Shown here: one piece after another, positions 32,036-40,328 of the stretch
Layout: every line of letters starts with the position of its first letter
Numbering within the stretch: position 1 is the stretch's first letter
Source: JAJNBA01 sp035512775
GTDB lineage: Bacteria > Actinomycetota > UBA4738 > HRBIN12
Length of the DNA: 44,483 bases
Direction: 5' to 3'
NCBI GenBank assembly: GCA_035512775.1
Contig: DATKDI010000043.1
Location: 1 to 44,483 of the forward strand
Program-made: the position numbers and the translations under genes
The notes under the pieces: generated by a model
Told to the model about the DNA's origin: nothing
Databases searched by the model: none
Seen by the model: the letters and a program-made list of their open reading frames with translations, nothing else

Positions 32036-32971
32036 GTGACCCGCTACGACGACATCCTCGACGCGATCGGGAACACGCCGCTCGTCGGACTGCCGTCGAT
32101 GTCACCGAAGCCCGGCGTGCGCCTATGGGCGAAGCTCGAGGGCAACAACCCCACCGGTTCGACGAAGGACCGGATCGCCCTCGCGATGGTCGAAGCCGCG
32201 GAGGCGTCGGGGGAGCTGACGCTCGAGAAGACGATCCTGGAGCCGACCTCCGGCAACACGGGGATCTCGCTCGCGATGGTCGCTCGGCGGAAGGGGTATC
32301 GGCTCACCGTGGTCCTCCCGGACAACGCGAGCCAGGAACGGCTCGGCCTCCTCCGGCTCTTCGGCGCCGACATCGTGTTCTCCGACGGCGACAAGGGCAC
32401 GAACGGGTCGATCGAGGTGGCGCGCGCGCTCGCGTCCGACGAGAAGTACTTCATGCCGTTCCAGTACGGGAACCCGGCGAACCCCCAGGCACATGAACAG
32501 GGGACCGGGCGCGAGATCGTGGCCGACCTTCCCGAGGTGACGCACTTCGTGGCCGGGATGGGAACCGGCGGCACGCTTACCGGCGCCGGCCGGGCACTGC
32601 ACGCGCACGATCCGTCGATCCAGATCGTGGCTGCGGAGCCGGAGCTCGGCGACCTCGTCTACGGACTCCGCTCTCTCGACGAAGGCTTCATCCCGCCGAT
32701 CTTCGATCCCTCCGAGGTGAACCGGAAGTTCCTCGTGCGCTCCGACGACGCGCTGCGTGCGACACGCGAGCTCACGTCGAAGGAGGGCATCTTCGCGGGC
32801 ATCAGTTCGGGTGCCGTGATCCACGTGGCTCAGCGGATTGCGGCGGAGGTGGACGACGGCAACGTCGTCTGCCTTCTCGCGGACGGCGGGTGGAAGTACC
32901 TGTCGATCGAAGCCTGGGCCGAGGACGTCGAGACCGCGGAGAAGAAGGTCTCCGAATCCCTGTGGTGGTGA
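32036..32971 (+). CDS. cysM: CysM-type cysteine synthase (O-phosphoserine / CysO-thiocarboxylate dependent)
   Basis: The 311-residue fold-type II PLP enzyme has Lys44 in the motif NNPTGSTKDR, the substrate loop EPTSGNTGI, and the phosphate-binding loop GMGTGGTLTGAG. It is most like the actinobacterial CysM, which uses O-phosphoserine and thiocarboxylated CysO, and the operon context supports this. The GTG start follows GATAAT by 7 nt. The C-terminus ENVAEKKVSESLWW-type tail (here VETAEKKVSESLWW) is present; in mycobacteria the C-terminal region closes over the active site. The stop overlaps murI as GTGA. Confidence 0.9.
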   Translation: MTRYDDILDAIGNTPLVGLPSMSPKPGVRLWAKLEGNNPTGSTKDRIALAMVEAAEASGELTLEKTILEPTSGNTGISLAMVARRKGYRLTVVLPDNASQERLGLLRLFGADIVFSDGDKGTNGSIEVARALASDEKYFMPFQYGNPANPQAHEQGTGREIVADLPEVTHFVAGMGTGGTLTGAGRALHAHDPSIQIVAAEPELGDLVYGLRSLDEGFIPPIFDPSEVNRKFLVRSDDALRATRELTSKEGIFAGISSGAVIHVAQRIAAEVDDGNVVCLLADGGWKYLSIEAWAEDVETAEKKVSESLWW

Positions 32972-33780
32972 GCGACCCGCGGCCGATCGGCGTGTTCGAC
33001 TCCGGCGTGGGCGGGCTCACCGTCGCTCGGGCCATCATCGACCTACTGCCCCACGAGCCGCTGATCTACGTGGGCGATTCCGCTCGCTTCCCGTACGGGT
33101 CGCAGCCGGTCGAGCGGATCCGGCAGTACGCGCTCGAGATCGCCGAGTACCTCGTGCAGAGGGACGTGAAGCTGCTCGTGATCGCCTGCAACTCGATCGA
33201 GGTGTCGGCGATCGGTGACATCGCCGTGAGCGCCGACATCCCGGTCGTGGGCGTGGTCAACCCCGGGTCGCGGGCGGCCATCCGCGCGACGCGGAACGGA
33301 GTGGTCGGCGTCATCGGGACCGAGGCGACGATCGCGACGGGCGCGTACCAGCGGGCGATCGGCTCGGCAGTGGCGTTGCACACGGCGGCGTGTCCCGCCT
33401 TCGTGGATCACGTCGAACGAGGGGACACCAGCTCTCCGGAGCTACGCACCGTCGCGCGCGGGTATCTTGAGCCACTCATGGAAGCCGGGATCGACACACT
33501 GGTGTTGGGCTGCACCCACTATCCGCTCCTATCCGGCCTCTTGCAGCTCGAGCTCGGCCCCGACGTGGTGCTGGTCTCGTCGGCGGAGGAGACCGCGAAG
33601 GATGTGTACGGTGAGCTCGTGTCGAGAGAGCTGCTTGCGCCGGCACGCGGAAGGCCCGTGCACGAGTTCGTCACGACGGGCGATCCCGAACGGTTCCAGC
33701 GTCTGGCGGAGGTGTTCCTGGGTCCCGAGGTGCGGGACCTGGGCGTGCAGCGGGTGACGGTGGAGGGCGCGTGGAGCTGA
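32968..33780 (+). CDS. murI: Glutamate racemase
   Basis: The 270-residue protein contains IGVFDSGVGGLTV, the first catalytic cysteine Cys74 (VIACNS) and the second Cys182 (LGCTHYPLL). It interconverts L- and D-glutamate for peptidoglycan. The family's ACNTA reads ACNSI here, a mild change next to the active-site cysteine. The start is GTG 32968, overlapping the cysM stop; GTG at 32965 is an alternative. In mycobacteria a rhomboid protease gene lies between cysM and murI; it is absent here. The stop lies inside the next gene (10-nt overlap). Confidence 0.9.
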   Translation: MSDPRPIGVFDSGVGGLTVARAIIDLLPHEPLIYVGDSARFPYGSQPVERIRQYALEIAEYLVQRDVKLLVIACNSIEVSAIGDIAVSADIPVVGVVNPGSRAAIRATRNGVVGVIGTEATIATGAYQRAIGSAVALHTAACPAFVDHVERGDTSSPELRTVARGYLEPLMEAGIDTLVLGCTHYPLLSGLLQLELGPDVVLVSSAEETAKDVYGELVSRELLAPARGRPVHEFVTTGDPERFQRLAEVFLGPEVRDLGVQRVTVEGAWS

Positions 33781-34523
33781 CGGTTCTGGGGGCGCAGGGC
33801 ACATGGCCCGGCGCCGGCGGCGAGAACTGCGGCTACCTCGTCACCCAGGAGGGCTATCACCTGCAGGTCGATGCCGGCACGGGCACGTTCGCCCGCCTTC
33901 AGCAAGTTGTCGGCGTCGATGACGTGAAGGGGATGATCATCACCCATGGCCATCCCGATCACTACGTCGACATCATCCCGACGTTCTACGCGCGACACTA
34001 CGGGCGCCTCGGGCGTCCAGGTCTTCCCTTCTGGTCCCCCGGGGGGTTCACCGACATCGCGGCGGCGCTGGTCTCGGAGAACGGGCGCAACGTGATGGCG
34101 GAGGCCTTCGACTTCCTCACCGCGGCCCCCGGCAAGGTCTTCGAGCTGGGGCCGTTCAGGATCACGCCCTTCGAGATGCAGCACATCGGTGTCTTCTCCC
34201 TTGGCTATCGGATCGAGGCGGGTGGGGTCGTGTTCGCCTACACGGGCGACACGGGACCCTGCGAGGCGGCGATCACGCTGGCGCGTGACTCAGATCTGTT
34301 CCTGTGCGAGGCGACGTATCAGAACGCGTCGAAGCTCTACCCGTTCCACCTGTCGGCGGCGCAGGCGGGCGAGGTCGCGACCGCCGCCGGCGCCGATCAC
34401 CTGGTGCTCACGCACCTGACGCCTGAGCTCGACCATCGGATCTCGATCCGCGAGGCGGCCGAGACGTTCACCGGGCCGATCGACATCGCGGTGCCCGGGA
34501 TGGTCCTGGAGGTTGGTCGATGA
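33771..34523 (+). CDS. Metallo-beta-lactamase-fold hydrolase, Rv1339-like cyclic-nucleotide phosphodiesterase candidate
   Basis: The 250-residue protein starts MELTVLGAQGTWPGAGGENCGYL and has the metal motif THGHPDHYVDI, a later GDTGPCEAA (bridging Asp) and LTHLTPELD (final His). The placement between murI and rph is the same as Rv1339 in M. tuberculosis, reported as an atypical class II cAMP phosphodiesterase; related proteins are also similar to RNase Z. The GTG at 33771 overlaps murI by 10 nt, and the stop overlaps rph as ATGA. The biochemical activity here is inferred from synteny and fold. Confidence 0.8.
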   Translation: MELTVLGAQGTWPGAGGENCGYLVTQEGYHLQVDAGTGTFARLQQVVGVDDVKGMIITHGHPDHYVDIIPTFYARHYGRLGRPGLPFWSPGGFTDIAAALVSENGRNVMAEAFDFLTAAPGKVFELGPFRITPFEMQHIGVFSLGYRIEAGGVVFAYTGDTGPCEAAITLARDSDLFLCEATYQNASKLYPFHLSAAQAGEVATAAGADHLVLTHLTPELDHRISIREAAETFTGPIDIAVPGMVLEVGR

Positions 34524-35242
34524 GCCCCCGTCCCGACGGACGCGCGCCCGGGCAGCTTCGCCCGGTGGCCTACGAGCTCGGATATCAGGAGTGGGCCGCC
34601 GGCTCCGTGTTGTTCTCGATGGGCAAGACGCGAGTGCTCTGCGCCGCCTCGGTGTCGACCGAAGCCCCACGCTGGCTCCGCGGCACCGGGAAGGGATGGG
34701 TGACGGGGGAGTACTCGATGCTGCCGGCATCCACCACCGAGCGCTCGCCACGCGAGGTGAACCGCGGTCGTCCTGGAGGCAGGACCCAAGAGATCCAGCG
34801 GTTGATCGGTCGCTCGCTCCGAGCCGTGACCGACCTCGGTCGGATGGGGGAGCGCACGATCACGGTGGACTGTGACGTGTTGCAGGCCGATGCGGGCACC
34901 CGAACCGCGGCGATCACCGGGGGCTACATCGCCCTCGCGCACGCCCTTCGAGGACTGGTGAGCGAACGCCTGGTGCCCGACGATCTCTTGCTGGACACGG
35001 TGGCGGCCGTCTCGGTCGGGATCGTCGACGGAGAGGCCCGGCTGGATCTCTGCTACGAGGAGGATGCCGCCGCCGAGGTCGACTGCAACGTGGTGATAAC
35101 GGGCTCCGGCACGCTCGTCGAGGTGCAGGGCACCGCCGAGGGCGCGCCGTTCGACCGCGCGCAGCTCGACGACCTGCTCGATCTGGCCTCTGCCGGCGTC
35201 GTCGAGCTGACGAAGATCCAGCGGGACGCGATCGACGGCTGA
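34520..35242 (+). CDS. rph: Ribonuclease PH
   Basis: The 240-residue phosphorolytic exoribonuclease has the family start RPDGRAPGQLRPV, MGKTRVLCAASV, TGEYSMLPASTTERSPRE and the phosphate-binding GRTQEIQRLIGRSLRAVTDL, followed by DCDVLQADAGTRTAAITGG. It trims the 3' ends of tRNA precursors. The ATG overlaps the preceding stop as ATGA. The rdgB start lies one base after this stop region, the common rph-rdgB pair. Confidence 0.94.
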   Translation: MSPRPDGRAPGQLRPVAYELGYQEWAAGSVLFSMGKTRVLCAASVSTEAPRWLRGTGKGWVTGEYSMLPASTTERSPREVNRGRPGGRTQEIQRLIGRSLRAVTDLGRMGERTITVDCDVLQADAGTRTAAITGGYIALAHALRGLVSERLVPDDLLLDTVAAVSVGIVDGEARLDLCYEEDAAAEVDCNVVITGSGTLVEVQGTAEGAPFDRAQLDDLLDLASAGVVELTKIQRDAIDG

Positions 35243-35243
35243 G

Positions 35244-35846
35244 GTGGCGTTCCCGACCCGGATCGCGATCGCATCCCGTAACCCCCACAAGCTCCGGGAG
35301 ATCGGAAGGATCTGCGCCGATTGGCCCGTGGAGTGGTGGACGGTCGAGAACCACCCGGGGCCCTGGTCCGACGTAGAGGAGACCGGCAGCACCTACCTCG
35401 AGAACGCGCTGCTGAAGGCGCGGGCTGCGGCGGCCGCCCTGGGGGAGCCGGCGCTCGCCGACGATTCCGGGATCGAGGTCGACGCCCTCGGCGGCCGCCC
35501 CGGCCCGCGGTCCGCCCGGTTCGCCGGCGAGGAAGCGACGGACGAGCGCAACCTCGAAGAGCTCATCCGGGTCCTCAAGGGGGTGCCGGGGTCCGGGCGC
35601 ACCGCCCGGTACCGGTGCGTCGCCGTGCTCGCGTTCCCCGACGGCCGGGAGCTGCACGCCGAGGGCACCTCTGAGGGGATCCTCGAGCCGAAGCCGCGCG
35701 GGGCCCGCGGCTTCGGCTACGACCCGATCTTCGTCCCTGGGGGCGGGGACCGCACGATGGCGGAGCTCACCGACGAGGAGAAGGACCGGCTCAGCCATCG
35801 GGGGCGGGCCTTCCGAGCCCTCGGGGAGCAGCTGGAGCCCGGCTGA
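35244..35846 (+). CDS. rdgB: RdgB/HAM1-family dITP/XTP pyrophosphatase
   Basis: The 200-residue protein starts MAFPTRIAIASRNPHKLREIGRI (family ASxNxxKxxE motif) and contains ALADDSGIEVDALGGRPGPRSARFAG and EPKPRGARGFGYDPIFVP, the Mg and base-recognition motifs. It removes dITP, XTP and related non-canonical nucleotides. GTG start right after rph. It is the last gene of the run that begins at mec. Confidence 0.93.
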   Translation: MAFPTRIAIASRNPHKLREIGRICADWPVEWWTVENHPGPWSDVEETGSTYLENALLKARAAAAALGEPALADDSGIEVDALGGRPGPRSARFAGEEATDERNLEELIRVLKGVPGSGRTARYRCVAVLAFPDGRELHAEGTSEGILEPKPRGARGFGYDPIFVPGGGDRTMAELTDEEKDRLSHRGRAFRALGEQLEPG

Positions 35847-35866
35847 GCAGCCCATCGGCGCTCTAT

Positions 35867-35937
35867 GTGGCGGAACCCCTTTGGGATACCTGACTCAAGG
35901 TAAAGCGGTGGGCCGCCGAAGCTTTCCTCGTGGCGGA
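35867..35937 (+). promoter_or_regulatory. Candidate structured leader with two mutually exclusive stems before the histidine kinase
   Basis: GTGGCGGA occurs at 35867-35874 and again at 35930-35937, where its GTG is the kinase start codon. CCGCC at 35913-35917 can pair with GGCGG in either copy. Pairing with the upstream copy would enclose two small hairpins (CCC/GGG at 35877-35885 and TACCT/AGGTA at 35887-35902) and leave the start free; pairing with the downstream copy would bury the start codon. It matches no riboswitch I know. The stems are short, so this is a hypothesis. Confidence 0.35.
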
Positions 35938-37060
35938 CGATCACCTGGCAGAGCGCCGTGTCCTGAGGCAAACCGAAGGCTTCTTCGACGGCAAGTCCCC
36001 GGGTGTCACCCTCCTGCTCGGCGCGGCGTTCCTCGCGGTCGTCGCGGTGATGGACTACCTGCTCGGACCGCGCCTGTCGGTCGCGCTCTTCTACCTGATG
36101 CCCATCGGCCTGGTGACGTGGAACCTCGGTCTCCGCTGGGGAGCGGTGACCGTCGCGCTGTCGACGATCGCCGCGCTCTGGAGTGACCTCCTGTATCCGC
36201 GATACGACCTGCTCCCATGGTGGAACGCGATCTTCCGCTTCGCCGCGTTCCTCGCGGTAGCTGTCCTTCTCGGCACGCTGCGCCGGATCATCGCGTCGCA
36301 ATGGGAGCACCTCGATCGCGAGGCGGAGGTCACGACCGGACTCCGCGAGCTGAACGAGGTGAAGGACACGCTCCTGCACGCCGTCTCCCACGACCTCAAG
36401 GGTCCGCTCGCCGGGATCCTCGGCTCGGTCCAGACCCTGCACCGCGCCGAGCAGATCGGCCTGACGGAGGAGGAGCGCGCGACGATGCTCGACATGATCG
36501 AGCAGGGCGGCAAGAAGATGAATCGTCTTGTCGACGACCTGCTGGATCTCGACCGGCTGGATCGCGGGCACATCCAACCCGAGCGCGCACCGACCGACGT
36601 GAGCGAGCTGGCGCGCCGGATCGCACGTGAGCTCCCGGGCATGGAGTCTCACCCGATCCGTGTCGAGGCCTCCCCGGTCCTCGTGGACATCGACGCCGGC
36701 AAGGTCGAGCGGGTGATCGAGAACCTCTTGGTGAACGCGCGCCGGCACACGCCCGCAGGCACCGCGGTTCACGTTCGCGTCCTCGCTCGTTCCAATGGTG
36801 TCGTGCTCGTGATCGAGGACGAAGGTCCGGGGATCCCGGATGAGCTCAAAGAGGTGCTCTTCGAGCCGTTCCGTCAGGGCGCCGGAGCCGGCGGCCGAGG
36901 GGTTGGTATCGGACTCTCACTCGTTAAGAAGTTCGCGGAGCTCCACGGCGGCACCGCGCTCGTCGAGGACGGCGAGCACGGCGGCGCTCGCTTCGTCATC
37001 ACGCTCCCCGGCGACGTGACCGAGCTACCCGCAGACGCACGGCGTCTCCAGGCCGTCTAG
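35930..37060 (+). CDS. Membrane-bound sensor histidine kinase without adjacent response regulator
   Basis: The 376-residue protein has four hydrophobic segments in the first 120 residues (around 27-43, 51-66, 70-86 and 100-117), a short linker, then the phospho-acceptor helix LLHAVSHDLKGPL with His154, the N box ENLLVNARRHTP, G1 EDEGPGIPDE and G2 GGRGVGIGLSLVKKF. It should autophosphorylate in response to a membrane or intramembrane cue. No response regulator lies next to it. The start codon GTG has no SD; an in-frame TGA at 35891 limits upstream extension. The leader before it has possible secondary structure. Confidence 0.85.
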   Translation: MADDHLAERRVLRQTEGFFDGKSPGVTLLLGAAFLAVVAVMDYLLGPRLSVALFYLMPIGLVTWNLGLRWGAVTVALSTIAALWSDLLYPRYDLLPWWNAIFRFAAFLAVAVLLGTLRRIIASQWEHLDREAEVTTGLRELNEVKDTLLHAVSHDLKGPLAGILGSVQTLHRAEQIGLTEEERATMLDMIEQGGKKMNRLVDDLLDLDRLDRGHIQPERAPTDVSELARRIARELPGMESHPIRVEASPVLVDIDAGKVERVIENLLVNARRHTPAGTAVHVRVLARSNGVVLVIEDEGPGIPDELKEVLFEPFRQGAGAGGRGVGIGLSLVKKFAELHGGTALVEDGEHGGARFVITLPGDVTELPADARRLQAV

Positions 37061-37223
37061 CCTAGACACCCCCGCCTCTCCGGAACTCGCTGAACGCTCG
37101 CGACACCTGACAAGGTGACACTCTGTCGCCGGGCATCTCACCTGATGGGGAGCGGCGATATCTCGTGGCCGGAGATTGACGGCTCGGGGAGGCGATAGGC
37201 CGCCCATCATCGACGGGCTGGCG
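37061..37223. terminator. Convergent intergenic region with two hairpins
   Basis: The kinase (plus) and the flavin monooxygenase (minus) converge here. GCGACA (37100-37105) pairs with TGTCGC (37124-37129), with an alternative inner CACCT/AGGTG stem (37104-37117). A second stem ATCTC/GAGAT (37160-37176) has a 7-nt loop. Neither is followed by a clear T-run, as is common in GC-rich actinobacteria. A bidirectional terminator is likely; no gene is seen. Confidence 0.4.
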
Positions 37224-38345
37224 TCAGGACGCGGTGAAGGCACTCGACGAGGAGGGTTGGCCCTCGTGGGATCGCGACGCGATCACCCTCGCGATGTAGC
37301 CGGGGTCCCTGGTCGTCCCCGGGAGCACGTCCGACGAGAGCGAGTACTGGCCGACGAGGCCGACGAAGTAGAGACCGGGCTCGGACGGGACGACCCCGCG
37401 CTCGTGCCGCGGACGACCTTCCTCGTCGAATATTGGGAGGTCGATCCACGGGAAGTCCTGACGGAACCCGGTGCACCAGATCACGTTCTCGACCTCGAGG
37501 ACGCGCCCGTCTTCCAGCTCCGGGAGCCCGTCCCGAACGCCCGCGACCCGCGGTACCCGTTCGACACCGGCGGTCTCCAGGTCCTTCGACTTCACCCGGA
37601 TCAAGGGCGCCGCCTTCGTCTCCAGCTTCGGGAGCAGCTTCCGGCCGATCGGTGTTCCCCGAGTCAGGACGTGATGGCCGACGAACCGGAACACACGGAA
37701 GAACGGACGCGACCGGCGGCTGCCGTGACGGAACGGGATCTGTCCCGCTGGCTTCCCGGCGAGCATGACGCGATGGGTCCTGGAGAGCTCCTTGGCGATC
37801 TCCGCCCCCGAGTTGCCCACACCCACCAGCAGGACGCTTCCCTCCCGGAGCTGGGACGGGTTCCGGTACGCGGCGGAGTGAAGCTGGAGGATCCACGGAT
37901 CGAGGGCGGCTGCGAACGCCGGCGACTTCGGGACGCGGTTCGCGCCCGTGGCGACGATCACCCGATCGGCCTCGACCTTCCGATCGGCCATGGTCAGGAC
38001 GTAGCGATCGCCCTCCTTCGACAGGCTCTCGACGGACGTCCCCGTCCGAACCGGAAGATCGAAGTGCTCGGCGTACCGCTCGAGGTAGTCGCCCATCTCG
38101 TCCTTCGTCGGGAACGACCAGGCGGGCGCCGGGAACGGCATGCCCGGCAGCCCGTCGACGAACGCCGGCGTGAACAAGCGGAGCGAATCCCATCGGGAGC
38201 GCCAGGCGTCGCCCACGCGCTCCTGCGCGTCCAGGATCACGAACGGCACGCCCTTCCGCTTCAGCTCGTATCCCATCGCGAGCCCGGCCTGTCCGCCGCC
38301 GATGATCATGGTCTCGAGGTGCTCCGCTCCCTGCGTGCGGTCCAT
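37224..38345 (-). CDS. CzcO-like flavin-containing monooxygenase
   Basis: The 373-residue protein has an FAD site MIIGGGQAGLAMGYELKRKG, the GDAWRSRWDSLRLFTPAF segment typical of this family, a second dinucleotide site VLLVGVGNSGAEIAKEL for NADPH, and ENVIWCTGFRQDF, the late motif of class B monooxygenases and CzcO-like proteins. It should oxygenate a nitrogen, sulfur or ketone substrate. The ATG has a GGAGGCGGAG-type SD and a TACGTT -10 about 31 nt upstream (38382-38377). Confidence 0.82.
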   Translation of the reverse strand: MDRTQGAEHLETMIIGGGQAGLAMGYELKRKGVPFVILDAQERVGDAWRSRWDSLRLFTPAFVDGLPGMPFPAPAWSFPTKDEMGDYLERYAEHFDLPVRTGTSVESLSKEGDRYVLTMADRKVEADRVIVATGANRVPKSPAFAAALDPWILQLHSAAYRNPSQLREGSVLLVGVGNSGAEIAKELSRTHRVMLAGKPAGQIPFRHGSRRSRPFFRVFRFVGHHVLTRGTPIGRKLLPKLETKAAPLIRVKSKDLETAGVERVPRVAGVRDGLPELEDGRVLEVENVIWCTGFRQDFPWIDLPIFDEEGRPRHERGVVPSEPGLYFVGLVGQYSLSSDVLPGTTRDPGYIARVIASRSHEGQPSSSSAFTAS

Positions 38346-38376
38346 CTCCGCCTCCGTTCCTCGGTGAACAGGCAGG

Positions 38377-38382
38377 AACGTA
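38377..38382 (-). promoter_or_regulatory. Candidate -10 element of the flavin monooxygenase gene
   Basis: On the minus strand TACGTT lies 31 nt before the ATG, leaving a leader of about 24 nt that contains the SD. The -35 position reads TGAGGC, a weak match. Confidence 0.4.
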
Positions 38383-38467
38383 GGCGGCGAAGTGGGGTCG
38401 CCTCATCGCCGGAACGAGCCAAACACCTCGGGGAGGCTCATGGTGAGAACGGACCATCGAGCCCGGG

Positions 38468-40099
38468 TCAGGCGAGGTCGTGCTCGAACGCGAAGGCGGT
38501 CGCCGCGGACCGGGAGGACACGCCGAGCTTCACGAACATGTTCTGGAGGTGTCGCGCGACCGTGTGCTCGCTGATCACGAGCGCCGCCGCGATCTCGCGG
38601 TTCGTCTTCCCGGTCGCGAGGAGTCGGAGCACCTCCGCCTCCCGTTCCGAGAGTCCGCGGGGGAGCCCTCGACCGACGCCCAGGAGATCCGCGACCCTCC
38701 GCGCGTCCGGAGAGGCGCCGAGGCGCTCGAAGGTGGCCAGCGCCGCGCGCAGCTCGGACCGGGCGTCCTCCTCGTCGCCGGAGGCGCGAAGCGCGAGCCC
38801 GTACGTCAGCCGTGCGAAAGCGGCTTCATAGGGGAGCTTGAGTTCCTGCCAGATCGAGGCGGCCCGGCGCGAGCTCTCGAGCGCGGTCGACACGTCGCCC
38901 TCGGCGAGCCGGAGCGCCGCGTCAGCGCTCGCCGCCGCCGCGGCGAGCGCGGGCCGCTCGGAGTCCGCCGCGATCAGCGCCAGCGCGTCGCGAGCTGCTC
39001 GCGCGGTCTCCGGATCGCGAGCGGTAAGCGCCACATCGACTTGGGCCATCAGGAGCCGCGCCCGACGGAGTGAGTTCCCTTCGCCGCCGGTGACCGCGAG
39101 GCGGAGGCTCGTCTGGGCGGCCTCGACCTTGCCCTGTCCGAGGCGCAGGAGGGCGTGGCCCGGCTGGGGGTCGAAGCCGAGCTCGCGCGCACGAGCGAAC
39201 GCATCCTCGGCGCCGGGATCGTTGCCCGTGCGCCGGCGGATCTCGCCGGCCTCGTAGTAGGCGGACGCGGCGGCCATCGGGTCGAAGCTCACCAGCTCCT
39301 CCGAGGCGCGCACGGCCTCGGCCTCCGCCTCGGCCCACGCGCCTCGGAGCCTCGCCACCTCGGCTCGGTTGATCCGGCAGAGTCCCGGATAGGGCGACTC
39401 GGGCGGAAGTGATTCGCACCACGCACGAGCCGCCTCGCTCCACTCGCCCGCCCGCCGAACGTCGGCGAGCTCCAGACACGCCCCGATCACGTTGCAGTAC
39501 ACGACGCCGGTGAAGAACGAGCTGAGCTCGCCGGCCACGACGGCGGTCATCGCTTCGTCCAGCATCGCGACGCCCTCGGTCTCCCGTCCCTCGGAGATCG
39601 AGATGAGACCGTTCGTGTGGATGGCGAGCGCAACGACGTCTGGGTTGCGGAACCGCCGCCCGATCTCCGCCGCCCGCGTCGCGAGCTGGTGCGCCCGATC
39701 GAGGTCACCGCCGAAGCGCGCCACCGTGGCCTCGATGACCGCCAGGAAGCCGTGTTCGACGCGGTCGGGCAGCCCATCGAGGTGACGATGCGCGCGCATG
39801 AGCCAGCCCGCGCCGACCGCCGGCTCGCCTCGCATGAAGTGCTCGACGCCGAGGCGCCCGGCCATATACGCCGCGCGAGCGTCCTCGCCGGACTCAGCGT
39901 AACCCGCGTAGGCGCTCCGCCGCGCCGCGATCGCCTCGTCCATCTTCGACAGCCACCAGGCTGCGTCGGAAAGAGCTTCGAGGTCCTCGGGCGTCAGATC
40001 GGTCGGATCGGCGGACGCGAGTTCCTCGTACGCCTCGGCCCAGGCCTCGCGCCGAGCGGCATCTCGGCCCCGTTCGATGTCGGCGGTCCGCTCGGGCAC
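38468..40099 (-). CDS. LuxR-family transcriptional regulator with TPR-like N-terminal region
   Basis: The 543-residue protein has about 470 residues of alanine-rich helical repeats of TPR type and a C-terminal LuxR helix-turn-helix: LSEREAEVLRLLATGKTNREIAAALVISEHTVARHLQNMFVKLGV. There is no N-terminal ATPase domain, so it is not a full MalT/LAL regulator. The repeats probably bind a partner protein or ligand. The GTG at 40099 has an AGAGAGGGAAG SD and a TAAGCT -10 (40140-40135). It lies upstream of the monooxygenase and downstream of an RsbW-like ATPase on the same strand. Target genes are unknown. Confidence 0.85.
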   Translation of the reverse strand: MPERTADIERGRDAARREAWAEAYEELASADPTDLTPEDLEALSDAAWWLSKMDEAIAARRSAYAGYAESGEDARAAYMAGRLGVEHFMRGEPAVGAGWLMRAHRHLDGLPDRVEHGFLAVIEATVARFGGDLDRAHQLATRAAEIGRRFRNPDVVALAIHTNGLISISEGRETEGVAMLDEAMTAVVAGELSSFFTGVVYCNVIGACLELADVRRAGEWSEAARAWCESLPPESPYPGLCRINRAEVARLRGAWAEAEAEAVRASEELVSFDPMAAASAYYEAGEIRRRTGNDPGAEDAFARARELGFDPQPGHALLRLGQGKVEAAQTSLRLAVTGGEGNSLRRARLLMAQVDVALTARDPETARAARDALALIAADSERPALAAAAASADAALRLAEGDVSTALESSRRAASIWQELKLPYEAAFARLTYGLALRASGDEEDARSELRAALATFERLGASPDARRVADLLGVGRGLPRGLSEREAEVLRLLATGKTNREIAAALVISEHTVARHLQNMFVKLGVSSRSAATAFAFEHDLA

Positions 40100-40328
40100 G
40101 CGCTTCCCTCTCTACGGCGCTGGGACGGAGCCATAGCTTAGGCGGCGAGGCCTCGCTCCGGTTCCGAGACCAGGAGTGACAGAGTGTGCAAGCGAACTCG
40201 CGGTGCCGGCGGGTGCTCTCGTGGCGGGGATCGGCAGCAAAGGTCATGCTCGAGACCACCCGGGATGCGGCCGCCTCCCGGCTGCGCACTCCGGATCCTC
40301 GGTGTAGAGCAGGGATGTGTCGGCAGGT
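40100..40328 (-). promoter_or_regulatory. Promoter region of the LuxR gene, with palindromes
   Basis: TAAGCT (40140-40135) is a plausible -10 for the LuxR gene. A 12-bp palindrome GCGAGGCCTCGC (40145-40156) sits just upstream. CCGGGA (40260-40265) and TCCCGG (40276-40281) form a possible hairpin that may end the upstream ATPase gene. No coding sequence is supported here. Confidence 0.35.

Noticed and set aside
35880..35920. A resemblance of ACCTGACTCAAGGTAA to the 3' part of TPP riboswitches.
   Set aside because: The CTGAGA box and the GGGG arm are missing, and the neighbouring gene is a kinase unrelated to thiamine.
40145..40156. A 12-bp palindrome GCGAGGCCTCGC upstream of the LuxR gene as an operator.
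   Set aside because: Palindromes of this length and GC content are expected many times by chance in 44 kb; kept only as a note in the promoter region.
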